From Burkholderiales bacterium (GTDB lineage: Bacteria > Pseudomonadota > Gammaproteobacteria > Burkholderiales > Casimicrobiaceae), in contig JAISYH010000016.1 in NCBI GenBank assembly GCA_031270015.1, forward strand, positions 1-63,448: a stretch of DNA of 63,448 nucleotides. The letters run 5' to 3'. The notes under the pieces are model-generated. The model worked only from the letters and a program-made list of their open reading frames with translations. It was not told where the DNA came from and searched no databases. Numbering within the stretch: position 1 is the first letter of the stretch; each line of letters opens with the position of its first letter. Shown here in pieces: positions 9,135 to 17,552 of the stretch. The translations under genes were made by a program, and so were the position numbers.

Positions 9135-9530
9135 TCAGCATCCCATGCCGGGAGCGTTCTGCGCGAAAATATCGGAAGCTTGTTGGCACGCGGCGCCTAA
9201 CGTTTCTTTATCCGCCGTTTGCGTCCATGTTTCACGCATTTGCGCTTCTTGTTGTTTCAACATATCAGCAGTCGCGGCATTGTTTGCGTTTTTCTGCACG
9301 CATTCCTGAATCTTTGCCAAATATACCTCGCAAGGTTCTGGCAGAGCGCTGCTTGCTTGCGCGGGGACAACGGCGGCGGGGGGGGGTACAGGTTGCGCGG
9401 CAGGCGCTTCGGCAGCCGGAGCGGGAGCGGGAGGAGAGGCGGGCGGAGCTTCTTTCTTTTCACAGCCCGCAAGCAAAGTCAAAGCGGCAAACATGGCCAC
9501 CAAAAGAATAGATAAGCGAAATTTTTTCAT
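9135..9530 (-). CDS. Small proline/alanine-rich lipoprotein
   Basis: The start at 9530 has AAAGGAAAG upstream and gives a 131-residue precursor with a lipoprotein signal peptide and lipobox LLAGC, so the mature protein is anchored by Cys. A Pro/Ala-rich spacer (about residues 25-60) leads to a small C-terminal domain with four further cysteines (CEVY, ECVQ, ACQQ, GMGC) that could form two disulfides. No family is recognised. The residue after the lipid-anchored Cys is Glu, which suggests outer-membrane sorting. Confidence 0.72.
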   Translation of the reverse strand: MKKFRLSILLVAMFAALTLLAGCEKKEAPPASPPAPAPAAEAPAAQPVPPPAAVVPAQASSALPEPCEVYLAKIQECVQKNANNAATADMLKQQEAQMRETWTQTADKETLGAACQQASDIFAQNAPGMGC

Positions 9531-9704
9531 AAAACTTTCCTTTACGAGATATAGACAACAATCAGAGCACAAATAATCGCGTAATTATACGCGCCTACGC
9601 AAGAAAAAAGATACAGTTGGAAAACGTTCGATATCATTCTAGCGCGATAATCGTCAAGCAATGTGTCGCGGTTAAATTTATTTGTAGCTAAGCAACTACA
9701 ATTC

Positions 9705-11190
9705 TCATGGACGAAACTCGTTTTCATTATCATGCCGTTCAGCCGATGTATCGAAAAAGCGCATGTTTTCGCAGTGGATAAAACGCGTTTTCTTTTTCAA
9801 GCGATAACCAAGCCAGATGACAAGAAACAGTGGAATACCGATGTATGTCGCGAGCAGACTGTGCAAGTCGTTTTTCTCGTCGAAGAACCCCTGATAATTT
9901 TGCCCGAGCGCCACGATCAAACAAAGCACGAACGCGAAAATAGGACCGAACGGAGACCAGCGGGATCGATAAGGTAGCGACGAAAGATCGCGCCCTTGTT
10001 TTTCGTAACCACGCCGAAAGCGGTAATGGGAGATCGCGATCCCCAATCACGCGATGAAACCGCACATGCCTGAAGTGTTTAACAACCACAAATACACGTG
10101 CTGGCTTTCAAACGGCGAAGTCAAAAAGCACAGCATACTGACCAAGGTCGTTGCGTAAAGCGCGTTGCGCGGTACGCCGCCGTTGGAAAGGCGAGCTTTT
10201 GGCGCCTTGTTTTCGAGAACCAACGCGAAAATAATGCGCGTGGACGCGTATATCCCCGAATTACCCGCCGACAATACTGCCGTCAGAACGACGGCGTTCA
10301 TCAAACCGGCGGCAAACGCAGTCCGGCGCGTTCAAAAACCAGCGTAAACGGGCTGACGCCGATATCGGATATTTCGTTGCGCAAAAGATTGGGATCGGTG
10401 TACGGAATAATCAAGCTGATGACAAAAATCGTCAGTGCGTAAAAAAGCAAAATACGTCAAAACACCTGACGTACAGCGATTAGAATATTACGGTTCGGAT
10501 TTTCCGATTCGCCAGCGGCAATGCCGATCAATTCTGCGCCCTGAAAAGAAAAACCGACGATCATGGCAACGCCGACCATCGCGCCAATACCGCCGACAAA
10601 GGGCACGCCGCCGATCATCCAATTTTGCCAGCCGTCGATATGGTCGTCTTTTAAAATGCCGAGAATCATCAAAAGACCGACGGCGATAAAGTCAATGATG
10701 GTGACGACTTTGATCAACGCAAACCAATATTCGCTTTCTCCGAGGCCGCGTGCTGAAATATAGTTGAGCGCAAAAAGAAGCGCGAGAAACGGCGCGCTCC
10801 AGATCACGCCGTTGACTTCGGGAAACCAATATTGCATCACCAGTTGTGCCGCGACCAGATCGACGGCAACGGTGACTGTCTGGTTATACCAGTAATTCTG
10901 GTCCAACGCGAAACTGAAACCTTCTTCGACATAACGCGCCCCGTAAGTCGCGAACGATCCCGACACTGGCATGTACGCCGCCAATTCGCCGAGACTGGTC
11001 ATCAAAAAATAAACCATCAAGCCGATCAAAATATAAGACAGCAGCGCGCTGCCCGGACCCGATTGCGCGATAGTCGCGCCGGATGCGACGAAAAGCCTGT
11101 ACCGATTGCGCCGCCGATGGCGATCATCATCAGATGGCGCGCTTTCAAATCGCGTTTGAGATTAGAAGCGGAGACGGGCGATGGGTTCAT
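9705..11190 (-). pseudogene. lysP: Inactivated LysP-type amino-acid permease
   Basis: Reading the minus strand across frames recovers a lysine-permease-like protein of the APC family: ARHLMMIAIGGAIGTG, GLMVYFLMTSLGELAAY, VDLVAAQLVM, GFSFQGAELIGIAAGES, SAGNSGIYASTR. It is broken at four places. Frameshifts lie near 11080 (after GAIGTG) and near 10310 (after ERAGL). TGA stop codons stand at about 10456 and 10047, where the family has Trp (QVF-W-RILL and GFIA-W-LGIA), so both look like TGG to TGA changes. The original start is probably the ATG at 11190. Loss would remove this lysine uptake route; another permease may exist elsewhere. Confidence 0.88.
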
Positions 11191-11329
11191 ATCAGCGATG
11201 GTGTCAATGATCGGGCGGCGGGAATGGCGCAACGCGTCAAAAAGCGATGTCACGCAGACATTCTTCGTATCGCCTTTATTTTTGTAGCCGGCGTATTGAT
11301 GGTGGAAATGTGGGGATAAGCAGTCAATT

Positions 11330-12682
11330 TCATCGGGCACAAAAACGGTCGTAATTTTCTATAGCGGTTTCATTTCTTTGCTTTATCGCAAGTCGCCAAA
11401 GCGCGCAGCCTTTCTCGCGGTTAGGGATGACACCTGCCCCAATATAATACATCCTGCCTAGATTATATTGCGCGGTTGCGTTTCCCTGCTCAGCCGCTTT
11501 TTGGTACCATTCTACCGCTTTGCGCGCGTCTTTGATAACGCCGCGCCCGGCTGCGTACATCCTGCCTAGATTGTTTTGCGCGTTCGCATTTCCCTGCTTT
11601 GCTGCTTTTTGGTACCACTCTACCGCTTTAAGCGCGTCTTTGATAACGCCGCGCCCGGTTTCGTACATCCAACCTAGATTACCTTGCGCGTCCGCATCTC
11701 CCTGCTCAGCCGCCTTCTGATACCACGCTACGGCTTCGTATTCGTTTTTGGCGACGCCGCGCCCATTCGCGTACATCCTGCCTAGATTATATTGCGCGGT
11801 TGCATCTCCCTGCTCAGCCGCCTTCTGAAACCACACTGCGGCTTCGTATTCGTTTTTGGCGACGCCGCGCCCGGTTTCGTACATCCAACCTAGATTACCT
11901 TGCGCGTCCGCATCTCCCTGCTCTGCTGCTTTTTGATACCACGCTACGGCTTCGTATTCGTTTTTGGCGACGCCGCGCCCATTCGCGTACATCCTGCCTA
12001 GATTGTTTTGCGCGATTGCGTTTCCCTGCTCAGCCGCCTTCTGATACCACGCTACGGCTTCGTATTCGTTTTTGGCGACGCCGCGCCCTGTATCGTACAT
12101 CCAACCTAGATTACCTAGCGCAATCGCAGTTCCCTGCTCAGCCGCATTCTGAAACCACACTACGGCTTCGTATTCGTTTTTGGCGACGCCGCGCCCATTC
12201 GCGTACATCCAGCCCAGGTTGCTTTGCGCGTTCACATTTCCCTGCTCAGCCGCTTTCTGAAACCACACTGCGGCTTCGTATTCGTTTTTGGCGACGCCGC
12301 GCCCGGTTGCGTACATCCAGCCCAGGCTGCTTTGCGCGTTCACATTTCCCTGCTCGGCCGCCTTCTGAAACCACACTGCGGCTTCGTATTCGTTTTTGGC
12401 GACGCCGCGCCCATTCGCGTACATCCAACCTAGATTATATTGCGCGGTTGCGTTTCCCCATTTCGCTTTTTGTCGCAGTACTATCAAAAACAAAGTCTGC
12501 AAGAGAGTTTGCTCGGCGACATGTGGCGTGGAGGTTTCGTCCGACGCAGATTTGACGTTTTGAGAAAACGCAATATTGGAAACGAAAAGACTTATGGCAA
12601 CTGTAACGATCAGCGCGGCGTGAACGGAACCGAGCGTACTGATGAATCTCCTTGAGGCGTCTTCACTTGATTTTTTCCACAT
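11330..12682 (-). CDS. Sel1-repeat protein with ten near-identical repeats
   Basis: The 450-residue product begins at the ATG at 12682 (AAGGAACTGAGC upstream) with a basic N-terminus and one hydrophobic segment (residues 23-40, ending AFSQ) that is a signal peptide or anchor. From residue 76 to 435 it consists of ten uninterrupted 36-residue Sel1-like repeats of the form GNAxAQxNLGWMYANGRGVAKNEYEAAVWFQKAAEQ-type helix pairs, then a short cap. Sel1 repeats form alpha-solenoid scaffolds for protein contacts, often in the periplasm. The seven upstream repeats keep VAKNEYEA, while the last three diverge (VIKDALKA, VIKDARKA, VIPNREKG). Confidence 0.87.
   Translation of the reverse strand: MWKKSSEDASRRFISTLGSVHAALIVTVAISLFVSNIAFSQNVKSASDETSTPHVAEQTLLQTLFLIVLRQKAKWGNATAQYNLGWMYANGRGVAKNEYEAAVWFQKAAEQGNVNAQSSLGWMYATGRGVAKNEYEAAVWFQKAAEQGNVNAQSNLGWMYANGRGVAKNEYEAVVWFQNAAEQGTAIALGNLGWMYDTGRGVAKNEYEAVAWYQKAAEQGNAIAQNNLGRMYANGRGVAKNEYEAVAWYQKAAEQGDADAQGNLGWMYETGRGVAKNEYEAAVWFQKAAEQGDATAQYNLGRMYANGRGVAKNEYEAVAWYQKAAEQGDADAQGNLGWMYETGRGVIKDALKAVEWYQKAAKQGNANAQNNLGRMYAAGRGVIKDARKAVEWYQKAAEQGNATAQYNLGRMYYIGAGVIPNREKGCALWRLAIKQRNETAIENYDRFCAR
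11378..12457 (-). repeat. Tandem array of ten 108-bp units (Sel1 repeats)
   Basis: The ten protein repeats correspond to ten DNA units of exactly 108 bp. Units share long identical blocks (for example the segment encoding GRGVAKNEYEA), indicating recent expansion by slippage or unequal recombination. The long plus-strand frame through it is only a shadow. Confidence 0.9.
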
Positions 12683-12815
12683 GCTCAGTTCCTTCCATAG
12701 CGGATGAAAGATATTTCCGCGACTTGCGAGAATTACCATTACCAATAAAAACAGAATACTTCATAACGGTTAGCCAACACAAAAAAATTATCCGAACCGC
12801 CGCGAAGTATGTGAT

Positions 12816-13181
12816 TCAGCGGCGGGACAACAAAAAACGGCGTAACAGATCAAAAAGTGATGTCGCGGAAAACTGCCGAATGGTTTCGCGCCCACGATTA
12901 CCGAGTTGCAACGTTTGTGTCTCGGTGGCGCGCTTGGAGGCAACGGCGAGGCAAACGGTTCCCGGCGGCAGATCGTCTTGCGGGTCGGGTCCGGCAACAC
13001 CGGTTGCCGCAATGCCAATATCGGCTTTCAGCAACACACGAACGGCGCTTGCCATTTGCGCGGCGGCGGCTTCGCTGACGACAACGCCGACCGGGATATT
13101 CAATAAATCGTATTTGACTTCGCTGGCATAGGAAACCAGCGCGCCTCGAAAAACGCGACTGGCTCCTGGAATTTCCGTCAA
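12816..13181 (-). pseudogene. cinA: C-terminal (PncC amidase) fragment of CinA
   Basis: This 121-residue frame matches the second half of the nicotinamide-nucleotide amidase domain: PGASRVFRGALVSYASEVK, VSEAAAAQMA, IGIAATGVAGPDP, GTVCLAVAS. It lacks the domain's start, including the AESCTGG motif that holds the catalytic serine. It begins with TTG overlapping the stop of the CinA N-terminal frame (GGTTGACG). The simplest reading is an internal deletion of roughly 50-60 codons plus a frame change in a once-fused cinA, leaving this part inactive. Confidence 0.75.
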
Positions 13182-13915
13182 CCTTGCGCCGCTTGTTCCA
13201 ACAAGCAGCGCGCTTGCGCGGATTCGTGCGCTTTGGCGGTCAGCCGCACACGCACGCCCAAACGCTCATCGGCTAAAAATGCCAGCGAAGGATTGCCGGT
13301 TTGCTCCAGCACGATAAAACGGCTTGCCAGCCGCTCAGAAATCGCCGACTCGCCTTGTCCCCAACAATAAAAAGTATGGCTGAGGATGACCGCGCTTTCA
13401 TTGAACCGTTGAATGTCGGGTAGCGCGTCGAGAGTAAACATCGCGCGCATTTCCGAAGGCACGCCGGGCAAGGCGTAAATCCGTTTTTTGCCGATTGGAC
13501 AAATCAATCCGGGCGCTGTTCCCGTCAACATGTTCATGGTCGTCGCGCCTTCGGGGACGTCGGCTTGACGAGCGTTATTTTGAGAAAAAGGGCGATTCCT
13601 TGCGCGGAAAATCGCTTCGATACGCATTTGAATTTGCGCGTCACGTCGCAATCGGACGTTCATGAATTGCGCGATGGCTTCGCGCGTAATATCATCTTGC
13701 GTCGGACCAAGACCGCCGCAGGTGATCACGATATCGGAACGCGCTAGAGCGATACGAAGCGCGTCGACGATTCTTGGTAGCGTGTCGTCAACGCGCGTTT
13801 GGTAGTGACAGTCGATTCCGTGCAACGCCAGTTGTTCCGCCAGCCAAGCGGAATTGGTATCGATGACTTGCCCCAACAACAGTTCAGTGCCAATCGCAAG
13901 AATTTCGCAACGCAT
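13178..13915 (-). CDS. cinA: CinA N-terminal (MoCF / COG1058) domain protein
   Basis: The 245-residue product starts with CEILAIGTELLLGQVIDTNSAWLA and contains VITCGGLGPTQDDITREAIA and ALPGVPSEM, the signatures of the CinA competence/damage-inducible N-terminal domain, known as an ADP-ribose pyrophosphatase in pyridine-nucleotide recycling. The domain itself looks complete and could function alone, as in many bacteria. It ends abruptly at AAQG-stop where a fused CinA would continue into the amidase domain, the remains of which follow directly. Confidence 0.85.
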   Translation of the reverse strand: MRCEILAIGTELLLGQVIDTNSAWLAEQLALHGIDCHYQTRVDDTLPRIVDALRIALARSDIVITCGGLGPTQDDITREAIAQFMNVRLRRDAQIQMRIEAIFRARNRPFSQNNARQADVPEGATTMNMLTGTAPGLICPIGKKRIYALPGVPSEMRAMFTLDALPDIQRFNESAVILSHTFYCWGQGESAISERLASRFIVLEQTGNPSLAFLADERLGVRVRLTAKAHESAQARCLLEQAAQG

Positions 13916-14003
13916 GGGGTTTCAGCGCAAAAATTGATCACGGTATTGTACCCGCGAATTCAGCTTTGGATATTGGCAACGACGCCATGTCGCGCACTAT
14001 CGC

Positions 14004-14032
14004 AAAACGGTTCTCGCAAAGAGAACCGTTTG
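14004..14032 (-). terminator. Terminator of the rpsP-rplS operon
   Basis: A 10-bp perfect stem AACGGTTCTC/GAGAACCGTT with loop GCAAA lies just after rplS. On the minus strand it is followed by a short T stretch (TTTTG). Confidence 0.75.
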
Positions 14033-14052
14033 CCGTTCTGAATCACGGAAAA

Positions 14053-14538
14053 TTATTCTTTGGTTTCTACGGTTTGTGTCGTTTCCGCCGCGCTCTCCGT
14101 GACTATTTCTTTGGCAGCATTTGTCGCTTTCGCTTCTTTCCGCGTTGCGGCTTCCGTCAAAGCGGCGGCGGCTTTGTCTTTGCGCAACACCAGCTTTTCC
14201 TTGATGCGCGCGGACTTGCCGGAACGCGAGCGCAAATAGTACAGCTTGGCGCGCCGCACATCGCCACGGCGTTTCACGGTGATGTTGGCGATTAACGGAG
14301 AATAAGACTGGAATGTCCGTTCCACGCCTTCGCCGGATGAAATCTTGCGGACGATAAACGAGCTATTCAACCCGCGATTGCGTTTAGCGATGACCACGCC
14401 TTCAAACGCCTGCAAACGTTCACGATTGCCTTCTTTTACTTTCACCTGGACGACGACTGTATCGCCCGCCTGAAAATCGGGAATCTTTTTCCCGAGACGT
14501 TCTATTTCTTCGCGTTCCAATTGTTCGATCAAATTCAT
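14053..14538 (-). CDS. rplS: 50S ribosomal protein L19 with C-terminal extension
   Basis: L19 sits at the 30S-50S interface. The first 115 or so residues match the family ([101 protein letters not shown]). The protein has 161 residues, some 40 more than E. coli L19; the extra tail is Ala/Thr/Glu/Lys-rich and probably disordered. It is the last gene of the rpsP-rimM-trmD-rplS operon and has a good AAGGAGAT upstream. Confidence 0.97.
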   Translation of the reverse strand: MNLIEQLEREEIERLGKKIPDFQAGDTVVVQVKVKEGNRERLQAFEGVVIAKRNRGLNSSFIVRKISSGEGVERTFQSYSPLIANITVKRRGDVRRAKLYYLRSRSGKSARIKEKLVLRKDKAAAALTEAATRKEAKATNAAKEIVTESAAETTQTVETKE

Positions 14539-14668
14539 TACTATCTCCTTATGGCTCTCAGCCTATGGCGAACAGCGCAGGATTTTTCCTGATGTTCACG
14601 GTTTTTACGTAGGACGACGCATGCGCCTCGTCCGCTTGTTTGCCCGCGCAGGGGCAAAATCTTTCCCG

Positions 14669-15424
14669 CTATCGTTGGCGGTAACGCGCCATCAGCCGCT
14701 TTTCTTCGTCGCTGATATTACGCGCCGCCAGTAAATCCGGTCGTCTCGCTTCAGTGCGCAACAAAGATTGCACCAACCGCCAACGGGCGATGGCTTCATG
14801 ATCGCCCGACAACAAAATGTCGGGGACGCTCATTCCATCGTATTCCGGTGGACGAGTATAATGCGGGCAATCGAGCAAACCGTCAACAAAAGAATCTTCT
14901 TTCGCCGAATCGGCGTCATGCAAAGCGCCAGGCAGATGCCTGACCAGCGCGTCGATGAGCATTAGCGCCGGTAATTCGCCGCCCGAAACCACGAAATCGC
15001 CAATAGCGATTTCTTCATCGACCTCACGCGTCAGCAAACGTTCGTCCACGCCTTCGTAACGTCCTGCCAGCATGATTAAGCCGATACCGTTCTGCGCGGC
15101 GTCGCTCAACGCTTTTACGCCGTCATGGTTCAGCGGCTTGCCCGTCGGCGACAAAAACAATACGCGGCTGTCCGCGCATTGCACCGTCTTCTGCGCGTCG
15201 CGGGCGGCGTCCAGCGCTGCTTTCAGCGGCATAGCCAACATCACCATTCCCGGACCGCCGCCGTAAGGGCGGTCATCGACGGTACGGTGCGCATCCGTCG
15301 TAAACGCGCGCGGATTCCATGTCGCCAGCGACCACAACGCCCGCGCTTTCGCCCGTCCGACCACGCCGAATTGCACAGCATGTTCGATCATTTCAGGAAA
15401 AAGAGTCACCACATCGACGCGCAT
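14669..15424 (-). CDS. trmD: tRNA (guanine-37-N1)-methyltransferase
   Basis: TrmD methylates G37 next to the anticodon and prevents +1 frameshifting. The 251-residue product starts MRVDVVTLFPEMIEHAVQFGVVGRA and has the deep trefoil knot segments VLFLSPTGKPL, LIMLAGRYEGVDERL, and EIAIGDFVVSGGELPALMLIDAL. I start at the ATG at 15424, one base after the rimM stop; an upstream in-frame start would overlap rimM. The order with rimM is universal in proteobacteria. Confidence 0.97.
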   Translation of the reverse strand: MRVDVVTLFPEMIEHAVQFGVVGRAKARALWSLATWNPRAFTTDAHRTVDDRPYGGGPGMVMLAMPLKAALDAARDAQKTVQCADSRVLFLSPTGKPLNHDGVKALSDAAQNGIGLIMLAGRYEGVDERLLTREVDEEIAIGDFVVSGGELPALMLIDALVRHLPGALHDADSAKEDSFVDGLLDCPHYTRPPEYDGMSVPDILLSGDHEAIARWRLVQSLLRTEARRPDLLAARNISDEEKRLMARYRQR

Positions 15425-15425
15425 T

Positions 15426-15950
15426 TCAGTCGTCCTGTTGCCAATCGACGCGAATACGCGCGTCGTCCAATTCCACCGCATCGATATACTTATCGACGAA
15501 CGGAATCAAAATTTCCACTGTTCCGTCCGACGGCTTGACGTGCAACACCGCTTGCGCGCCGTATTCGCGGACATCATCGATCATGCCAAGAAGCGCGCCA
15601 TCGCGGTCGATCACCCGCAAACCGATCAGATCGGCGAAATAGACTTCACCTGCCGCCAATTCGGGCAAGGCGGAACGCGCAACGACAATCAACGCGCCGC
15701 GCAATACGGCAGCCGTTTCACGGTCCGCAACGCCATCCAGTGACGCTACCAGATACTTGTCTTGCTTATGTCCCTCGATCAGATGGTAGGTTTGTTCGTT
15801 TTGCCCGTGCCGCAACGTCCATTGCGGGTAACTCAGAAGCGCTTCGACCGATGTTGTATAAACTTGAATTTTCAGCCATCCGCGTACACCATACGACGAG
15901 ACGACTTTGCCCATCACCACATGCGAACGCATCGTCGCGCTCCGTTCCAA
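15426..15950 (-). CDS. rimM: Ribosome maturation factor RimM
   Basis: RimM binds S19 and assists maturation of the 30S head. The 174-residue product has the N-terminal RimM domain (MGKVVSSYGVRGWLKIQVYT) and the PRC-barrel domain (GEVYFADLIGLRVIDRDGALLGMIDDV, with EILIPFVDKYI near the end). Length is normal. It lies between rpsP (26-base gap) and trmD. Confidence 0.96.
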   Translation of the reverse strand: MERSATMRSHVVMGKVVSSYGVRGWLKIQVYTTSVEALLSYPQWTLRHGQNEQTYHLIEGHKQDKYLVASLDGVADRETAAVLRGALIVVARSALPELAAGEVYFADLIGLRVIDRDGALLGMIDDVREYGAQAVLHVKPSDGTVEILIPFVDKYIDAVELDDARIRVDWQQDD

Positions 15951-15976
15951 AAATCAAGAAGCGGTTCTACACCGAA

Positions 15977-16309
15977 TTAAGCGCTTTCTGGTCCGGCAGC
16001 GGCTTCCGCAAGCGCGGCGGCTTTCTCTAATGCTTTCTTGGACGGTCTGGCGGATTTTTTCGGAGCGGGTTTGCCGTTCCGTTTGAGCAACATCGCGACA
16101 GTTTCCGACAATTGCGCGCCGCGTTCTTGCCAGAACGCAATCCGATCCACCGCCAAACGAATGCCTTCTTCGTTTCCGGTGGCGATGGGGTTATAAAATC
16201 CTACACGTTCGATGAAACGTCCGTCGCGGCGATTACGCGAATCGGCGACGACGACATGATAAAAAGGGCGTTTTTTGGCGCCGCCACGAGCCAGTCGAAT
16301 TACGACCAT
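15977..16309 (-). CDS. rpsP: 30S ribosomal protein S16
   Basis: The product begins [41 protein letters not shown], unmistakable for S16, which stabilises the 16S 5' domain. It has 110 residues; the last 25 or so form an Ala/Lys-rich tail beyond the conserved core (about 80). It is the first gene of the operon. Confidence 0.97.
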   Translation of the reverse strand: MVVIRLARGGAKKRPFYHVVVADSRNRRDGRFIERVGFYNPIATGNEEGIRLAVDRIAFWQERGAQLSETVAMLLKRNGKPAPKKSARPSKKALEKAAALAEAAAGPESA

Positions 16310-16346
16310 AATTTGTATGCCTCGGAGGTTATGCGAAAGGTTTTGA

Positions 16347-16352
16347 ATTATA
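16347..16352 (-). promoter_or_regulatory. Probable -10 element for the rpsP operon
   Basis: A perfect TATAAT stands on the minus strand 38 bases upstream of the rpsP start, with a CTGC before it. No good -35 sequence at 16-18 bases is visible, so this rests on the -10 alone. Confidence 0.4.
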
Positions 16353-16536
16353 GCAGGACACTTCGTGAAAAAATAGAACTACAAACACAAAGAAACGGAT
16401 TTAGGTAAGACGAAGGCATTGCAGGACGAGAAATGGGATTTTAAAGAGCGAAAAGAGAAAGGCGGTTACGTTACATGACGCATGCCGCGAAATGCTATTC
16501 AGCAACCGATGATTCTCTATTTTTCTTTCCCAAAAA

Positions 16537-16562
16537 CAAAAGCCGACTTCCGTCGGCTTTTG
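16537..16562 (-). terminator. Terminator of the H1/SWIB gene
   Basis: An 11-bp perfect stem CAAAAGCCGAC/GTCGGCTTTTG with a TTCC loop follows the gene by about 27 bases. The A/T-rich stem ends give T runs in both directions. Confidence 0.85.
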
Positions 16563-16589
16563 TGCGTTGCATGATTTGTACGCAACCAG

Positions 16590-17081
16590 TTATTTCAAAT
16601 TGTTCGAAATCAATTTGGTCATTTCAAACATTGAGACCTTGCTTTTACCGCCGAAAACGGCTTTCAGCTTTGCGTCGGCATTGATCATGCGACGATTTGC
16701 CGGGTCTTGCAGTTTGTTTTTCTTGATGTAATCCCAAACTTTTTTGGTGACTTCGGTGCGCGGCAACGCAGCCGCTCCGACGACATCAGCCAGCGCCGCC
16801 GACGGAGTCAGTGGTTTCATGAAAGCCGCGTTGGGTTTACGCTTGGTCGCTGGTTTCTTGGCGACGACTTTTTTCACAGCTTTTTTCGCCGTTTTCTTGA
16901 CGGCAACTTTTTTCACAGCTTTTTTCGCCGTTTTCTTGACGGCAACTTTCTTCACAGCTTTTTTCGCCGTTTTCTTGGCGGCGACTTTTTTCACAGCAAC
17001 TTTCTTAACCGTCTTTTTTACGGGCTTCTTGGCGGCGACTTTCTTGACAACTTTCTTAGTGGTTTTTTTGGCTTTGGCCAT
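16590..17081 (-). CDS. Histone H1-like / SWIB-domain DNA-associated protein
   Basis: The 163-residue protein has two parts. Residues 1-80 are a Lys/Ala/Val-rich tail of KKAVKKVAVKK-type repeats, like bacterial histone-H1 homologues and the C-terminal tail of eukaryotic H1. Residues 85-163 form a SWIB/MDM2 domain (MKPLTPSAALADVVGAAALPRTEVTKKVWDYIKKNKLQDP, RMINADAKLKAVFGG). SWIB domains occur in eukaryotic chromatin remodellers and also in Chlamydia and betaproteobacteria. A nucleoid-compaction or topological role is inferred from composition. AAGGAAGG stands upstream of the start. Confidence 0.85.
   Translation of the reverse strand: MAKAKKTTKKVVKKVAAKKPVKKTVKKVAVKKVAAKKTAKKAVKKVAVKKTAKKAVKKVAVKKTAKKAVKKVVAKKPATKRKPNAAFMKPLTPSAALADVVGAAALPRTEVTKKVWDYIKKNKLQDPANRRMINADAKLKAVFGGKSKVSMFEMTKLISNNLK
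16854..16970 (-). repeat. Three 39-bp tandem units in the H1-like tail
   Basis: The units encode TAKKAVKKVAVKK three times (residues 38-76, last copy slightly diverged). Identity at DNA level is high, so tail length may vary among strains. Confidence 0.8.
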
Positions 17082-17552
17082 GGTGAATCCTTCCTTTTAG
17101 TAGTAGAAACGTACGACGTTTCGATCATTCTGGAAGCAGCCCCTCCTGTCTATGGGTTTTTCCTGCTCCATCGCCGCGACTATACCGCATTTTTGGGAAA
17201 ATTGAATCACTATCACGTCGTTTTTTTATAGAGAAAACGTAAATGTTGTATGAAAGACGCACTCGTTCGCTCGTAAAACGCAGAATAAACAGCGTGTTTT
17301 TTTGAGATTTTCTCTTTTCGAGTGACGCCGATAGAAGCAAAATTTATTTTGTCTTACTCGAAAAATGTTTGATTTAGCGTATGATTCCTTCCGTTCGAGC
17401 AAAGTTTTTTATACGCCGCAACTCTGTGGAAAACGCGTTTGCGAGAGCGTTTTTGTCTAAAGAACCGTCTATAGACGGGCAGACGAGAGCATTTTATTGG
17501 AGTAAGAAAAATCAACAAAGCTTTACGGGCGTTTTTTGACGCCGACCCTCTT
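17082..17552. other. Divergent intergenic region
   Basis: This 470-base, AT-rich space separates the minus-strand H1/SWIB gene from the plus-strand transporter and should hold both promoters. I see no clear consensus pair, RNA gene or repeat. Confidence 0.35.

Noticed and set aside
9705-11029. Two TGA codons at conserved Trp positions could mean UGA is read as Trp.
   Set aside because: TGA serves as a true stop in intact genes here (for example rsmH and ftsI, where it overlaps the next start), normal proteins use TGG, and the same permease also has two frameshifts.
11378-12457. Regular repeats resembling a CRISPR array.
   Set aside because: Units are contiguous, 108 bp long, in frame and protein-coding, with no unique spacers and no cas genes.
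11800-12555. A long plus-strand frame (251 codons) through the Sel1 gene.
   Set aside because: It is the mirror of the 108-bp repeats; its repeated basic sequence follows from the minus-strand codons and matches no family.
13984-14041. The strong hairpin before rplS considered as a small RNA.
   Set aside because: Its position directly after rplS and the short T stretch on the minus strand fit a terminator better.
16707-17231. Plus-strand frames rich in Phe opposite the H1-like gene.
   Set aside because: They are shadows of the lysine codons on the minus strand.
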